Source of the DNA: Nematostella vectensis
Lineage: Eukaryota > Cnidaria > Anthozoa > Actiniaria > Edwardsiidae
Assembly (NCBI RefSeq): GCF_932526225.1
Contig: NC_064045.1
Span: 5,283,498-5,347,497 of the forward strand
Direction: 5' to 3'
DNA: 64,000 nt
Shown here: in pieces, positions 39,244-51,246 of the stretch
How the letters are laid out: every line of letters begins with the position of its first letter
How positions within the stretch are numbered: position 1 is the stretch's first letter
The notes under the pieces: generated by a model
Seen by the model: the letters and a program-made list of their open reading frames with translations, nothing else
Database searches by the model: none
Told to the model about the DNA's origin: nothing
Position numbers and translations under genes: made by a program

Positions 39244-39612
39244 ACTTATTTTTCTCTTTTTAACAGAAAAGTTTGCCCATCTCTCGAACTCTCCAACAAA
39301 TTAGCATCAATTATTTTCGCGCCGTATTGAAAATGCTCGTCTTTTAGAGCACGCACAGCTGGGTATAGCATTATTTAAATATAAATCAGATTATTTTAGC
39401 TGAAAAAGTCTAGGAATGATATATGAAATGAAATTTGAATTAATCGCTAAGGGGAATTGTCCTGACATGTTGACGCATTGACGACTGATTGATAACTGAT
39501 TATTCTTGAGCCCGTGGGTGGGAGGAGCTTTCGCTTTTATAGCGGAACCTCGTGTTCAACAGAAAACAGTTTGCTCATCTCTCGACCTTATTTGTAAGAT
39601 ATTACAATAAGC

Positions 39613-39685
39613 GCCCGGTTAGCTCAGATGGTAGAGCATCAGACTTTTAATCTGAGGGTCATGGGTTCGAGCCCCATATCGGGTG
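39613..39685 (+). tRNA. tRNA-Lys(UUU) 56
   Basis: C72T makes a G1-U72 wobble. Short spacer follows. Confidence 0.88.
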
Positions 39686-39759
39686 ACTTACTTTGCACTT
39701 TTTAACAGAAAATAGTTTGGACATTTCTCGACCTTTTTTGGTAAGACATGTCTACGAGC

Positions 39760-39832
39760 GCCCGGTTAGCTCAGATGGTAGAGCATCAGACTTTTAATCT
39801 GAGGGTCATGGGTTCGAGCCCCATATCGGGCG
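39760..39832 (+). tRNA. tRNA-Lys(UUU) 57
   Basis: Array consensus. Long spacer follows. Confidence 0.96.
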
Positions 39833-40201
39833 ACTTATTTTTCTCTTTTTAACAGAAAAGTTTGCCCATCTCTCGAACTCTCCAACAAATTAGCATCAAT
39901 TATTTTCGCGCCGTATTGAAAATGCTCGTCTTTTAGAGCACGCACAGCTGGGTATAGCATTATTTAAATATAAATCAGAATATTTTAGCTGAAAAAGTCT
40001 AGGAATGATATATGAAATGAAATTTGAATTAATCGCTAAGGGGAATTGTCCTGACATGTTGACGCATTGACGACTGATTGATAACTGATTATTCTTGAGC
40101 CCGTGGGTGGGAGGAGCTTTCGCTTTTATAGCGGAACCTCGTGTTCAACAGAAAACAGTTTGCTCATCTTTCGACCTTATTTGTAAGATATTACAACAAG
40201 C

Positions 40202-40274
40202 GCCCGGTTAGCTCAGATGGTAGAGCATCAGACTTTTAATCTGAGGGTCATGGGTTCGAGCCCCATATCGGGCG
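40202..40274 (+). tRNA. tRNA-Lys(UUU) 58
   Basis: Array consensus. Short spacer follows. Confidence 0.96.
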
Positions 40275-40348
40275 ACTTACTTTGCTCTTTTTAACAGAAA
40301 ATAGTTTGCACATTTCTCGACCTTTTTTGGTAAGACATGTCTACTAAC

Positions 40349-40421
40349 GCCCGGTTAGCTCAGATGGTTGAGCATCAGACTTTTAATCTGAGGGTCATGG
40401 GTTCGAGCCCCATATCGGGCG
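40349..40421 (+). tRNA. tRNA-Lys(UUU) 59
   Basis: A21T in the D loop. Long spacer follows. Confidence 0.86.
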
Positions 40422-40790
40422 ACTTATTTTTCTCTTTTTAACAGAAAAGTTTACCCATCTCTCGACCTCTCTAACATATTAGCATCAATTATTCTCGCGC
40501 CGTATTGAAAATGCTCGTCTTTTAGAGCACGCACAGCTGGGTATAGCATTATTTAAATATAAATCATAACATTTTAGCATGAAAAGTATAGGAATGATAT
40601 ATGAAATGAAATTTGAATTAATAGCTTAGGGGAATTGTCCTGACATGTTAACGCATTGACGACTGATTAATAACTGATTGTTCGTGAGCCCGTGGGTGGG
40701 AGGAGCTTTCGCTTTTATAGCGGAACCTCGTGTTCAACAGAAAACAGTTTGCTCATCTTTCGACCTTATATGTAAGATATTACAAGAAGC

Positions 40791-40863
40791 GCCCGGTTAC
40801 CTCAGACGGTAGAGCATCAGACTTTTAATCTGAGGGTCATGGGTTCGAGCCCCATATCGGGCG
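40791..40863 (+). tRNA. tRNA-Lys(UUU) 60
   Basis: G10C (D-stem mismatch, box A) and T17C. Long spacer follows. Confidence 0.8.
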
Positions 40864-41231
40864 ACTTATTTTTCTCTTTTTAACAGAAAAGTTTGCCCAT
40901 CTCTCGACCTCTCTAACACATTAGCATCAATTATTCTCGCGCTGTATTGAAAATGCTCGTCTTTTAGAGCACGCAAAGCTTGGTATAGCATTATTTACCT
41001 ATAAATCAGAACATTTTAGCTTGAAATGTCTAGGAATGATATATGAAATGAAATTTGAATTAATCGCTAAGGGGAATTGTCCTGACATGTTGACGCATTG
41101 ACGACTGATTGATAACTGAATGTTTGTGAGCCCGTGGGTGGGAGGAGCTTTCGCTTTCTAGCGGAACCTCGTGTTCAACAGAAAACAGTTTGCTGATCTC
41201 TCGACCTTATTTGTAAGATATTACAACAAGC

Positions 41232-41304
41232 GCCCGGTTAGCTCAGATGGTAGAGCATCAGACTTTTAATCTGAGGGTCATGGGTTCGAGCCCCATATCG
41301 GGCG
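41232..41304 (+). tRNA. tRNA-Lys(UUU) 61
   Basis: Array consensus. Short spacer follows. Confidence 0.96.
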
Positions 41305-41378
41305 ACTTACTTTGCTCTTTTTAACAGAAAATAGTTTGCACATTTCTCAACCGTTTTTGGTAAGACATGTCTACTAAC

Positions 41379-41451
41379 GCCCGGTTAGCTCAGATGGTAG
41401 AGCATCAGACTTTTAATCTGAGGGTCATGGGTTCGAGCCCCATATCGGGCG
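41379..41451 (+). tRNA. tRNA-Lys(UUU) 62
   Basis: Array consensus. Long spacer follows. Confidence 0.96.
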
Positions 41452-41820
41452 ACTTATTTTTCTCTTTTTAACAGAAAAGTTTACCCATCTCTCGACCTCT
41501 CTAACATATTAGCATCAATTATTCTCGCGCCGTATTGAAAATGCTCGTCTTTTAGAGCACGCACAGCTGGGTATAGCATTATTTAAATATAAATCATAAC
41601 ATTTTAACATGAAAAGTATAGGAATGATATATGAAATGAAATTTGAATTAATCGCTAAGGGGAATTGTCCTGACATGTTGACGCATTGACGACTGATTGA
41701 TAACTGATTATTCTTGAGCCCGTGGGTGGGAGGAGCTTTCGCTTTTATAGCGGAACCTAGTGTTCAACAGAAAACAGTTTGCTCATCTCTCGACCTTATT
41801 TGTAAGATATTACAAGAAGC

Positions 41821-41893
41821 GCCAGGTTATCTCAGATGGTAGAGCATCAGACTTTTAATCTGAGGGTCATGTTGTCGATCCCCATATCGGGCG
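41821..41893 (+). tRNA. tRNA-Lys(UUU) 63, pseudogene
   Basis: Same T-arm damage as gene 41, of which it is the 7363-bp-offset copy. Confidence 0.6.
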
Positions 41894-42262
41894 ACTTATT
41901 TTTCTTTTTTTAACAGAAACGTTTGCCCATCTCTCGACCTCTCTAACACATTAGCATCAATTATTCTTGCTCTGTATTGAAAATGCTCGTATTTTAGAGC
42001 ACGCAAAGCTTGGTATAGCATTATTTAAATATAAATAAGAACATTTTAGCAGGAAAAGTCTAGGAATGATATATAAAATAAAATTTGAATTAATCGCTAA
42101 GGGGAATTGTCCTGACATGTTGACGCATTGACGACTGATTGATAACTGATTGTTCGTGAGCCCGTGGGTGGGAGGAGCTTTCGCTTTTATAGCGGAACCT
42201 CGTGTTCAACAGAAAACAGTTTGCTCATCTCTCGACCTTATTTGTAAGATATTACAACAAGC

Positions 42263-42335
42263 GCCCGGTTAGCTCAGATGGTAGAGCATCAGACTTTTAA
42301 TCTGAGGGTCATGGGTTCGAGCCCCATATCGGGCG
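42263..42335 (+). tRNA. tRNA-Lys(UUU) 64
   Basis: Array consensus. Short spacer follows. Confidence 0.96.
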
Positions 42336-42409
42336 ACTTACTTTGCTCTTTTTAACAGAAAATAGTTTGCACATTTCTCGACCTTTTTTGGTAAGACATG
42401 TCTACGAGC

Positions 42410-42482
42410 GCCCGGTTGGCTCAGATGGTAGAGCATCAGACTTTTAATCTGAGGGTCATGGGTTCAAGCCCCATATCGGGCG
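42410..42482 (+). tRNA. tRNA-Lys(UUU) 65
   Basis: A9G and G57A; stems paired. Long spacer follows. Confidence 0.88.
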
Positions 42483-42851
42483 ACTTATTTTTCTCTTTTT
42501 AACAGTAAAGTTTGCCCATCTCTCGACCTCTCTAACACATTAGCATCAATTATTCTCGCGCCGTATTGAAAATGCTCGTCTTTTAGAGCACGCAAAGCTT
42601 GGTATAGCATTATTTAAATATAAATCAGAACATTTTAGAAGGAAAAGTCTAGGAATGATATATGAAATGAAATTTGAATTAATCGCTAAGGGGAATTGTC
42701 CTGACATGTTGACGCATTGACGACTGATTGATAACTGATTGTTCGTGAGCCCGTGGGTGGGAGGAGCTTTCGCTTTTATAGCGGAACCTCGTGTTCAACA
42801 GAAAACAGTTTGCTCATCTCTCGACCTTATTTGTAAGATATTACAACAAGC

Positions 42852-42924
42852 GCCCGGTTAGCTCAGATGGTAGAGCATCAGACTTTTAATCTGAGGGTCA
42901 TGGGTTCGAGCCCCATATCGGGCG
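42852..42924 (+). tRNA. tRNA-Lys(UUU) 66
   Basis: Array consensus. Short spacer follows. Confidence 0.96.
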
Positions 42925-42998
42925 ACTTACTTTGCTCTTTTTAACAGAAAATAGTTTGCACATTTCTCGACCTTTTTTGGTAAGACATGTCTACGAGC

Positions 42999-43071
42999 GC
43001 CCGGTTAGCTCAGATGGTAGAGCATCAGACTTTTAATCTGAGGGTCATGGGTTCGAGCCCCATATCGGGCG
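42999..43071 (+). tRNA. tRNA-Lys(UUU) 67
   Basis: Array consensus. Long spacer follows. Confidence 0.96.
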
Positions 43072-43440
43072 ACTTATTTTTCTCTTTTTAACAGAAAAGT
43101 TTGCCCATCTCTCGACCTCTCTAACACATTAGCATCAATTATTTTCGCGCCGTATTGAAAATGCTCGTCTTTTAGAGAACGCACAGCTGGGTATAGCATT
43201 ATTTAAATATAAATCAGAACATTTCAGCTGGAAAAGTCTAGGAATGATATATGAAATGAAATTTGAATAAATTGCTAAGGGGAATTGTCCTGACATGTTG
43301 ACGCATTGACGACTGATTGATAACTGATTGTTCGTGAGCCCGTGGGTGGGAGGAGCTTTCCCTTTTATAGCGGAACCTCGTGTTCAACAGAAAACAGTTT
43401 GCTCATCTCTCGACCTTATTTGTAAGATATTACAACAAGC

Positions 43441-43513
43441 GCCCGGTTAGCTCAGATGGTAGAGCATCAGACTTTCAATCTGAAGGTCATGGGTTCGAGC
43501 CCCATATCGGGCG
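43441..43513 (+). tRNA. tRNA with UUC (Glu) anticodon in a Lys body, 68
   Basis: T36C and G44A exactly as in gene 46, its 7363-bp-offset copy. Confidence 0.9.
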
Positions 43514-43882
43514 ACTTATTTTTCTCTTTTTAACAGAAACGTTTGCCCATCTCTCGACCTCTCTAACACATTAGCATCAATTATTCTCGCGCTGCATTGA
43601 AACTGCTCGTCTTTTAGAGCACGCAAAGCTTGGTATAGCATTATTTAACTATAAATCAGAACATTTCAGCTGGAAAAGTCTAGGAATGATATCTGAAATG
43701 AAATTTGAATTAATCGCTAAGGGGAATTGTCTTGACATGTTGACGCATTGACGACTGATTGATAACTGATTGTTCGTGAGCCCGTGGGTGGGAGGAGCTT
43801 TCGCTTTTATAGCGGAACCTCGTGTTCAACAGAAAACAGTTTGCTCATCTCTCGACCTTATTTGTAAGATATTACAACAAGC

Positions 43883-43955
43883 GCCCGGTTAGCTCAGATG
43901 GTAGAGCATCAGACTTTTAATCTGAGGGTCATGGGTTCGAGCCCCATATCGGGCG
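43883..43955 (+). tRNA. tRNA-Lys(UUU) 69
   Basis: Array consensus. Short spacer follows. Confidence 0.96.
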
Positions 43956-44029
43956 ACTTACTTTGCTCTTCTTAACAGAAAATAGTTTGCACATTTCTCG
44001 ACCTTTTTTGGTAAGACATGTCTACGAGC

Positions 44030-44102
44030 GCCCGGTTAGCTCAGATGGTAGAGCATCAGACTTTTAATCTGAGGGTCATGGGTTCGAGCCCCATATCGGG
44101 CG
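44030..44102 (+). tRNA. tRNA-Lys(UUU) 70
   Basis: Array consensus. Long spacer follows. Confidence 0.96.
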
Positions 44103-44471
44103 ACTTATTTTTCTCTTTTTAACAGAAAAATTTGCCCATCTCTCGACCTCTCTAACACATTAGCATCAATTATTCTCGCGCCGTATTGAAAATGCTCGCC
44201 TTTTAGAGCACGCAAAGCTTGGTATAGCATTATTTAAATATAAATCAGAACATTTTAGCAGGAAAAGTCTAGGAATGATATATGAAATGAAATTTAAATT
44301 AATCGCTAAGGGGAATTGTCCTGACATGTTGACGCATTGACGACTGATTGATAACTGATTGTTCGTGAGCCCGTGGGTGGGAGGAGCTTTCCCTTTTATA
44401 GCGGAACCTCGTGTTCAACAGAAAACAGTTTGCTCATCTCTCGACCTTATTTGTAAGATATTACAACAAGC

Positions 44472-44544
44472 GCCCGGTTAGCTCAGATGGTAGAGCATCC
44501 GACTTTTAATCTGAGGGTCATGGGTTCAAGCCCAATATCGGGCG
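44472..44544 (+). tRNA. tRNA-Lys(UUU) 71
   Basis: A29C, G57A and C63A. Short spacer follows. Confidence 0.78.
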
Positions 44545-44618
44545 ACTTACTTTGCTCTTTTTAACAGAAAATAGTTTGCACATTTCTCGACCTTTTTTGG
44601 TAAGACATGTCTACGAGC

Positions 44619-44691
44619 GCCCGGTTGGCTCAGATGGTAGAGCATCAGACTTTTAATCTGAGGGTCATGGGTTCGAGCCCCATATCGGGCG
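44619..44691 (+). tRNA. tRNA-Lys(UUU) 72
   Basis: A9G only. Long spacer follows. Confidence 0.92.
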
Positions 44692-45060
44692 ACTTATTTT
44701 TCTCTTTTTAACAGAAAAGTTTGCCCATCTCTCGACCTCTCTAACACATTAGCATCAATTATTCTCGCGCCGTATTGAAAATGCTCGTCTTTTAGAGCAC
44801 GCACAGCTGGGTATAGCATTATTTAAATATAAATCAGAACATTTTAGCTGGAAAAGTCTAGGAATGATATATGAAATGAAATTTGAATTAAGCCCTTAAG
44901 GGAATTGTCCTGACATGTTGACGCATTGACGACTGATTGATAACTGATTGTTCGTGAGCCCGTGGGTGGGAGGAGCTTTCGCTTTTCTAGCGGAACCTCG
45001 TGTTCAACAGAAAACAGTTTGCTAATCTTTCGACCTTATTTGTAAGATATTACAACAAGC

Positions 45061-45133
45061 GCCCGGTTACCTCAGATGGTAGAGCATCAGACTTTTAATC
45101 TGAGGGTCATGGGTTCGAGCCCCATATCGGGCG
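45061..45133 (+). tRNA. tRNA-Lys(UUU) 73
   Basis: G10C (D-stem mismatch, box A). Long spacer follows. Confidence 0.8.
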
Positions 45134-45502
45134 ACTTATTTTTCTCTTTTTAACAGAAAAGTTTGCCCATCTCTCGACCTCTCTAACGCATTAGCATCAA
45201 TTATTCTCGCGCTGTATTGAAAATGCTTGTCTTTTAGAGCACGCTAAGCTTGGTATAGCATTATTTAACTATAAATCAGAACATTTTAGCTGGAAAAGTC
45301 TAGGAATGATATATGAAATGAAATTTGAATTAATCGCTAAGGGGAATTGTCCTGACATGTTAATGCATTGACGACTGATTGATAACTGATTGTTCGTGAG
45401 CCCGTGGGTGGGAGGAGCTTTCGCTTTTATAGCGGAACCTCGTGTTCAACATAAAACAGTTTGCTGATCTCTCGACCTTATTTGTAAGATATTACAACAA
45501 GC

Positions 45503-45575
45503 GCCCGGTTAGCTCAGATGGTAGAGCATCAGACTTTTAATCTGAGGGTCATGGGTTCGAGCCCCATATCGGGCG
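45503..45575 (+). tRNA. tRNA-Lys(UUU) 74
   Basis: Array consensus. Short spacer follows. Confidence 0.96.
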
Positions 45576-45649
45576 ACTTACTTTGCTCTTTTTAACAGAA
45601 AATAGTTTGCACATTTCTCGACCTTTTTTGGTAAGACATGTCTACGAGC

Positions 45650-45722
45650 GCCCGGTTGGCTCAGATGATAGAGCATCAGACTTTTAATCTGAGGGTCATG
45701 GGTTCGAGCCCCATATCGGGCG
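45650..45722 (+). tRNA. tRNA-Lys(UUU) 75
   Basis: A9G and G19A. Long spacer follows. Confidence 0.8.
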
Positions 45723-46091
45723 ACTTATTTTTCTCTTTTTAACAGAAAAGTTTGCCCATCTCTCGACCTCTCTAACACATTAGCATCAATTATTCTCGCG
45801 CCGTATTGAAAATGCTCGCCTTTTAGAGCACGCAAAGCTTGGTATAGCATTATTTAAATATAAATCAGAACATTTTAGCAGGAAAAGTCTAGGAATGATA
45901 TATGAAATGAAATTTAAATTAATCGCTAAGGGGAATTGTCCTGACATGTTGACGCATTGACGACTGATTGATAACTGATTGTTCGTGAGCCCGTGGGTGG
46001 GAGGAGCTTTCCCTTTTATAGCGGAACCTCGTGTTCAACAGAAAACAGTTTGCTCATCTCTCGACCTTATTTGTAAGATATTACAACAAGC

Positions 46092-46164
46092 GCCCGGTTA
46101 GCTCAGATGGTAGAGCATCCGACTTTTAATCTGAGGGTCATGGGTTCAAGCCCAATATCGGGCG
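46092..46164 (+). tRNA. tRNA-Lys(UUU) 76
   Basis: A29C, G57A and C63A. Short spacer follows. Confidence 0.78.
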
Positions 46165-46238
46165 ACTTACTTTGCTCTTTTTAACAGAAAATAGTTTGCA
46201 CATTTCTCGACCTTTTTTGGTAAGACATGTCTACGAGC

Positions 46239-46311
46239 GCCCGGTTGGCTCAGATGGTAGAGCATCAGACTTTTAATCTGAGGGTCATGGGTTCGAGCCC
46301 CATATCGGGCG
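46239..46311 (+). tRNA. tRNA-Lys(UUU) 77
   Basis: A9G only. Long spacer follows. Confidence 0.92.
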
Positions 46312-46680
46312 ACTTATTTTTCTCTTTTTAACAGAAAAGTTTGCCCATCTCTCGACCTCTCTAACACATTAGCATCAATTATTCTCGCGCCGTATTGAAA
46401 ATGCTCGTCTTTTAGAGCACGCACAGCTGGGTATAGCATTATTTAAATATAAATCAGAACATTTTAGCTGGAAAAGTCTAGGAATGATATATGAAATGAA
46501 ATTTGAATTAAGCCCTTAAGGGAATTGTCCTGACATGTTGACGCATTGACGACTGATTGATAACTGATTGTTCGTGAGCCCGTGGGTGGGAGGAGCTTTC
46601 GCTTTTCTAGCGGAACCTCGTGTTCAACAGAAAACAGTTTGCTAATCTTTCGACCTTATTTGTAAGATATTACAACAAGC

Positions 46681-46753
46681 GCACGGTTACCTCAGATGGT
46701 AGAGCATCAGACTTTTAATCTGAGGGTCATGGGTTCGAGCCCCATATCGGGCG
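46681..46753 (+). tRNA. tRNA-Lys(UUU) 78, doubtful
   Basis: C3A and G10C: acceptor and D-stem mismatches. Long spacer follows. Confidence 0.76.
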
Positions 46754-47122
46754 ACTTATTTTTCTCTTTTTAACAGAAAAGTTTGCCCATCTCTCGACCT
46801 CTCTAACGCATTAGCATCAATTATTCTCGCGCTGTATTGAAAATGCTTGTCTTTTAGAGCACGCTAAGCTTGGTATAGCATTATTTAACTATAAATCAGA
46901 ACATTTTAGCTGGAAAAGTCTAGGAATGATATATGAAATGAAATTTGAATTAATCGCTAAGGGGAATTGTCCTGACATGTTAATGCATTGACGACTGATT
47001 GATAACTGATTGTTCGTGAGCCCGTGGGTGGGAGGAGCTTTCGCTTTTATAGCGGAACCTCGTGTTCAACAGAAAACAGTTTGCTGATCTCTCGACCTTA
47101 TTTGTAAGATATTACAACAAGC

Positions 47123-47195
47123 GCCCGGTTAGCTCAGATGGTAGAGCATCAGACTTTTAATCTGAGGGTCATGGGTTCGAGCCCCATATCGGGCG
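47123..47195 (+). tRNA. tRNA-Lys(UUU) 79
   Basis: Array consensus. Long spacer follows. Confidence 0.96.
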
Positions 47196-47564
47196 ACTTA
47201 TTTTTCTCTTTTTAACAGAAAAGTTTGCCCATCTCTCGAACTCTCCAACAAATTAGCATCAATTATTTTCGCGCCGTATTGAAAATGCTCGTCTTTTAGA
47301 GCACGCACAGCTGGGTATAGCATTATTTAAATATAAATCAGAACATTTTAGCTGAAAAAGTCTAGGAATGATATATGAAATGAAATTTAAATTAATCGCT
47401 AAGGGGAATTGTCCTGACATGTTGACGCATTGACGACTGATTGATAACTGATTATTCTTGAGCCCGTGGGTGGGAGGAGCTTTCGCTTTTATAGCGGAAC
47501 CTCGTGTTCAACAGAAAACAGTTTGCTCATCTCTCGACCTTATTTGTAAGATATTACAAGAAGC

Positions 47565-47637
47565 GCCAGGTTAGCTCAGATGGTAGAGCATCAGACTTTT
47601 AATCTGAGGGTCATGGGTTCGAGCCCCATATCGGGCG
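47565..47637 (+). tRNA. tRNA-Lys(UUU) 80
   Basis: C4A mismatch with G69. Long spacer follows. Confidence 0.88.
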
Positions 47638-48006
47638 AATTATTTTTCTCTTTTTAACAGAAAAGTTTGCCCATCTCTCGACCTCTCTAACACATTAGCA
47701 TCAATTATTTTCGCTCTGTATTGAAAATGCTCGTATTTTAGAGCACGCACAGCTGGGTATAGCATTATTTAAATATAAATCAGAACATTTCAGCTGGAAA
47801 AGTCTAGGAATGATATATGAAATGAAATTTGAATTAATCGCTAAGGGGAATTGTCCTGACATGTTGACGCATTGACGACTGATTGATAACTGATTGTTCG
47901 TGAGCCCGTGGGTGGGAGGAGCTTTCGCTTTTATAGCGGAACCTCGTGTTCAACAGAAAACAGTTTGCTTATCTCTAGACCTTATTTGTAAGATATTACA
48001 ACAAGC

Positions 48007-48079
48007 GCCCGGTTAGCTCAGATGGTAGAGCATCAGACATTTAATCTGAGGGTCATGGGTTCGAGCCCCATATCGGGCG
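48007..48079 (+). tRNA. tRNA-Lys(UUU) 81, U33 lost
   Basis: T33A as in gene 50; otherwise consensus. Short spacer follows. Confidence 0.78.
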
Positions 48080-48153
48080 ACTTACTTTGCTCTTTTTAAC
48101 AGAAAATAGTTTGCACATTTCTCGACCTTTTTTGGTAAGACATGTCTACGAGC

Positions 48154-48226
48154 GCCCGGTTGGCTCAGATGATAGAGCATCAGACTTTTAATCTGAGGGT
48201 CATGGGTTCGAGCCCCATATCGGGCG
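48154..48226 (+). tRNA. tRNA-Lys(UUU) 82
   Basis: A9G and G19A. Long spacer follows. Confidence 0.8.
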
Positions 48227-48595
48227 ACTTATTTTTCTCTTTTTAACAGAAAAGTTTGCCCATCTCTCGACCTCTCTAACACATTAGCATCAATTATTCT
48301 CGCGCCGTATTGAAAATGCTCGCCTTTTAGAGCACGCAAAGCTTGGTATAGCATTATTTAAATATAAATCAGAACATTTTAGCAGGAAAAGTCTAGGAAT
48401 GATATATGAAATGAAATTTAAATTAATCGCTAAGGGGAATTGTCCTGACATGTTGACGCATTGACGACTGATTAATAACTGATTGTTCGTGAGCCCGTGG
48501 GTGGGAGGAGCTTTCCCTTTTATAGCGGAACCTCGTGTTCAACAGAAAACAGTTTGCTCATCTCTCGACCTTATTTGTAAGATATTACAACAAGC

Positions 48596-48668
48596 GCCCG
48601 GTTAGCTCAGATGGTAGAGCATCCGACTTTTAATCTGAGGGTCATGGGTTCAAGCCCAATATCGGGCG
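48596..48668 (+). tRNA. tRNA-Lys(UUU) 83
   Basis: A29C, G57A and C63A. Short spacer follows. Confidence 0.78.
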
Positions 48669-48742
48669 ACTTACTTTGCTCTTTTTAACAGAAAATAGTT
48701 TGCACATTTCTCGACCTTTTTTTGTAAGACATGTCTACGAGC

Positions 48743-48815
48743 GCCCGGTTGGCTCAGATGGTAGAGCATCAGACTTTTAATCTGAGGGTCATGGGTTCGA
48801 GCCCCATATCGGGCG
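48743..48815 (+). tRNA. tRNA-Lys(UUU) 84
   Basis: A9G only. Long spacer follows. Confidence 0.92.
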
Positions 48816-49184
48816 ACTTATTTTTCTCTTTTTAACAGAAAAGTTTGCCCATCTCTCGACCTCTCTAACACATTAGCATCAATTATTCTCGCGCCGTATT
48901 GAAAATGCTCGTCTTTTAGAGCACGCACAGCTGGGTATAGCATTATTTAAATATAAATCAGAACATTTTAGCTGGAAAAGTCTAGGAATGATATATGAAA
49001 TGAAATTTGAATTAAGCCCTTAAGGGAATTGTCCTGACATGTTGACGCATTGACGACTGATTGATAACTGATTGTTCGTGAGCCCGTGGGTGGGAGGAGC
49101 TTTCGCTTTTCTAGCGGAACCTCGTGTTCAACAGAAAACAGTTTGCTAATCTTTCGACCTTATTTGTAAGATATTACAACAAGC

Positions 49185-49257
49185 GCTTGGTTACCTCAGA
49201 TGGTAGAGCATCAGACTTTTAATCTGAGGGTCATGGGTTCGAGCCCCATATCGGGCG
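49185..49257 (+). tRNA. tRNA-Lys(UUU) 85, doubtful
   Basis: C3T and C4T (wobbles) with G10C. Long spacer follows. Confidence 0.76.
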
Positions 49258-49626
49258 ACTTATTTTTCTCTTTTTAACAGAAAAGTTTGCCCATCTCTCG
49301 ACCTCTCTAACGCATTAGCATCAATTATTCTCGCGCTGTATTGAAAATGCTTGTCTTTTAGAGCACGCTAAGCTTGGTATAGCATTATTTAACTATAAAT
49401 CAGAACATTTTAGCTGGAAAAGTCTAGGAATGATATATGAAATGAAATTTGAATTAATCGCTAAGGGGAATTGTCCTGACATGTTAATGCATTGACGACT
49501 GATTGATAACTGATTGTTCGTGAGCCCGTGGGTGGGAGGAGCTTTCGCTTTTATAGCGGAACCTCGTGTTCAACAGAAAACAGTTTGCTGATCTCTCGAC
49601 CTTATTTGTAAGATATTACAACAAGC

Positions 49627-49699
49627 GCCCGGTTAGCTAAGATGGTAGAGCATCAGACTTTTAATCTGAGGGTCATGGGTTCGAGCCCCATATCGGGCG
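49627..49699 (+). tRNA. tRNA-Lys(UUU) 86
   Basis: C13A breaks the C13-G22 pair. Short spacer follows. Confidence 0.84.
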
Positions 49700-49773
49700 A
49701 CTTACTTTGCTCTTTTTAACAGAAAATAGTTTGCACATTTCTCGACCTTTTTTGGTAAGACATGTCTACGAGC

Positions 49774-49846
49774 GCCCGGTTGGCTCAGATGATAGAGCAT
49801 CAGACTTTTAATCTGAGGGTCATGGGTTCGAGCCCCATATCGGGCG
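49774..49846 (+). tRNA. tRNA-Lys(UUU) 87
   Basis: A9G and G19A. Long spacer follows. Confidence 0.8.
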
Positions 49847-50215
49847 ACTTATTTTTCTCTTTTTAACAGAAAAGTTTGCCCATCTCTCGACCTCTCTAAC
49901 ACATTAGCATCAATTATTCTCGCGCCGTATTGAAAATGCTCGCCTTTTAGAGCACGCAAAGCTTGGTATAGCATTATTTAAATATAAATCAGAACATTTT
50001 AGCAGGAAAAGTCTAGGAATGATATATGAAATGAAATTTAAATTAATCGCTAAGGGGAATTGTCCTGACATGTTGACGCATTGACGACTGATTGATAACT
50101 GATTGTTCGTGAGCCCGTGGGTGGGAGGAGCTTTCCCTTTTATAGCGGAACCTCGTGTTCAACAGAAAACAGTTTGCTCATCTCTCGACCTTATTTGTAA
50201 GATATTACAACAAGC

Positions 50216-50288
50216 GCCCGGTTAGCTCAGATGGTAGAGCATCCGACTTTTAATCTGAGGGTCATGGGTTCAAGCCCAATATCGGGCG
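50216..50288 (+). tRNA. tRNA-Lys(UUU) 88
   Basis: A29C, G57A and C63A. Short spacer follows. Confidence 0.78.
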
Positions 50289-50362
50289 ACTTACTTTGCT
50301 CTTTTTAACAGAAAATAGTTTGCACATTTCTCGACCTTTTTTGGTAAGAAATGTCTACGAGC

Positions 50363-50435
50363 GCCCGGTTGGCTCAGATGGTAGAGCATCAGACTTTTAA
50401 TCTGAGGGTCATGGGTTCGAGCCCCATATCGGGCG
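50363..50435 (+). tRNA. tRNA-Lys(UUU) 89
   Basis: A9G only. Long spacer follows. Confidence 0.92.
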
Positions 50436-50804
50436 ACTTATTTTTCTCTTTTTAACAGAAAAGTTTGCCCATCTCTCGACCTCTCTAACACATTAGCATC
50501 AATTATTCTCGCGCCGTATTGAAAATGCTCGTCTTTTAGAGCACGCACAGCTGGGTATAGCATTATTTAAATATAAATCAGAACATTTTAGCTGGAAAAG
50601 TCTAGGAATGATATATGAAATGAAATTTGAATTAAGCCCTTAAGGGAATTGTCCTGACATGTTGACGCATTGACGACTGATTGATAACTGATTGTTTGTG
50701 AGCCCGTGGGTGGGAGGAGCTTTCGCTTTTCTAGCGGAACCTCGTGTTCAACAGAAAACAGTTTGCTAATCTTTCGACCTTATTTGTAAGATATTACAAC
50801 AAGC

Positions 50805-50877
50805 GCCCGGTTACCTCAGATGGTAGAGCATCAGACTTTTAATCTGAGGGTCATGGGTTCGAGCCCCATATCGGGCG
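50805..50877 (+). tRNA. tRNA-Lys(UUU) 90
   Basis: G10C (D-stem mismatch, box A). Long spacer follows. Confidence 0.8.
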
Positions 50878-51246
50878 ACTTATTTTTCTCTTTTTAACAG
50901 AAAAGTTTGCCCATCTCTCGACCTCTCTAACGCATTAGCATCAATTATTCTCGCGCTGTATTGATAATGCTTGTCTTTTAGAGCACGCTAAGCTTGGTAT
51001 AGCATTATTTAACTATAAATCAGAACATTTTAGCTGGAAAAGTCTAGGAATGATATATGAAATGAAATTTGAATTAATCGCTAAGGGGAATTGTCCTGAC
51101 ATGTTAATGCATTGACGACTGATTGATAACTGATTGTTCGTGAGCCCGTGGGTGGGAGGAGCTTTCGCTTTTATAGCGGAACCTCGTGTTCAACAGAAAA
51201 CAGTTTGCTGATCTCTCGACCTTATTTGTAAGATATTACAACAAGC

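Larger units (their letters stand above)
39613..41640 (+). repeat. Duplicated block, left copy (offset 12959 bp)
   Basis: Genes at 39613 (C72T), 39760, 40202, 40349 (A21T), 40791 (G10C, T17C), 41232 and 41379 recur at a constant offset of 12959 bp from 52572. Confidence 0.85.
41633..44143 (+). repeat. Duplicated block, right copy (offset 7363 bp)
   Basis: Second copy of 34270-36780. Carries the same broken T-arm gene (41821) and UUC-anticodon gene (43441). Differences between the copies are few, so the duplication is recent. Confidence 0.85.
44472..47195 (+). repeat. Higher-order repeat of 1620 bp, first run
   Basis: Five-gene unit starting at 44472 and again at 46092. Variants repeat in order: A29C/G57A/C63A, A9G, G10C, consensus, A9G/G19A. 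The second unit breaks off after its fourth gene. Confidence 0.8.
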
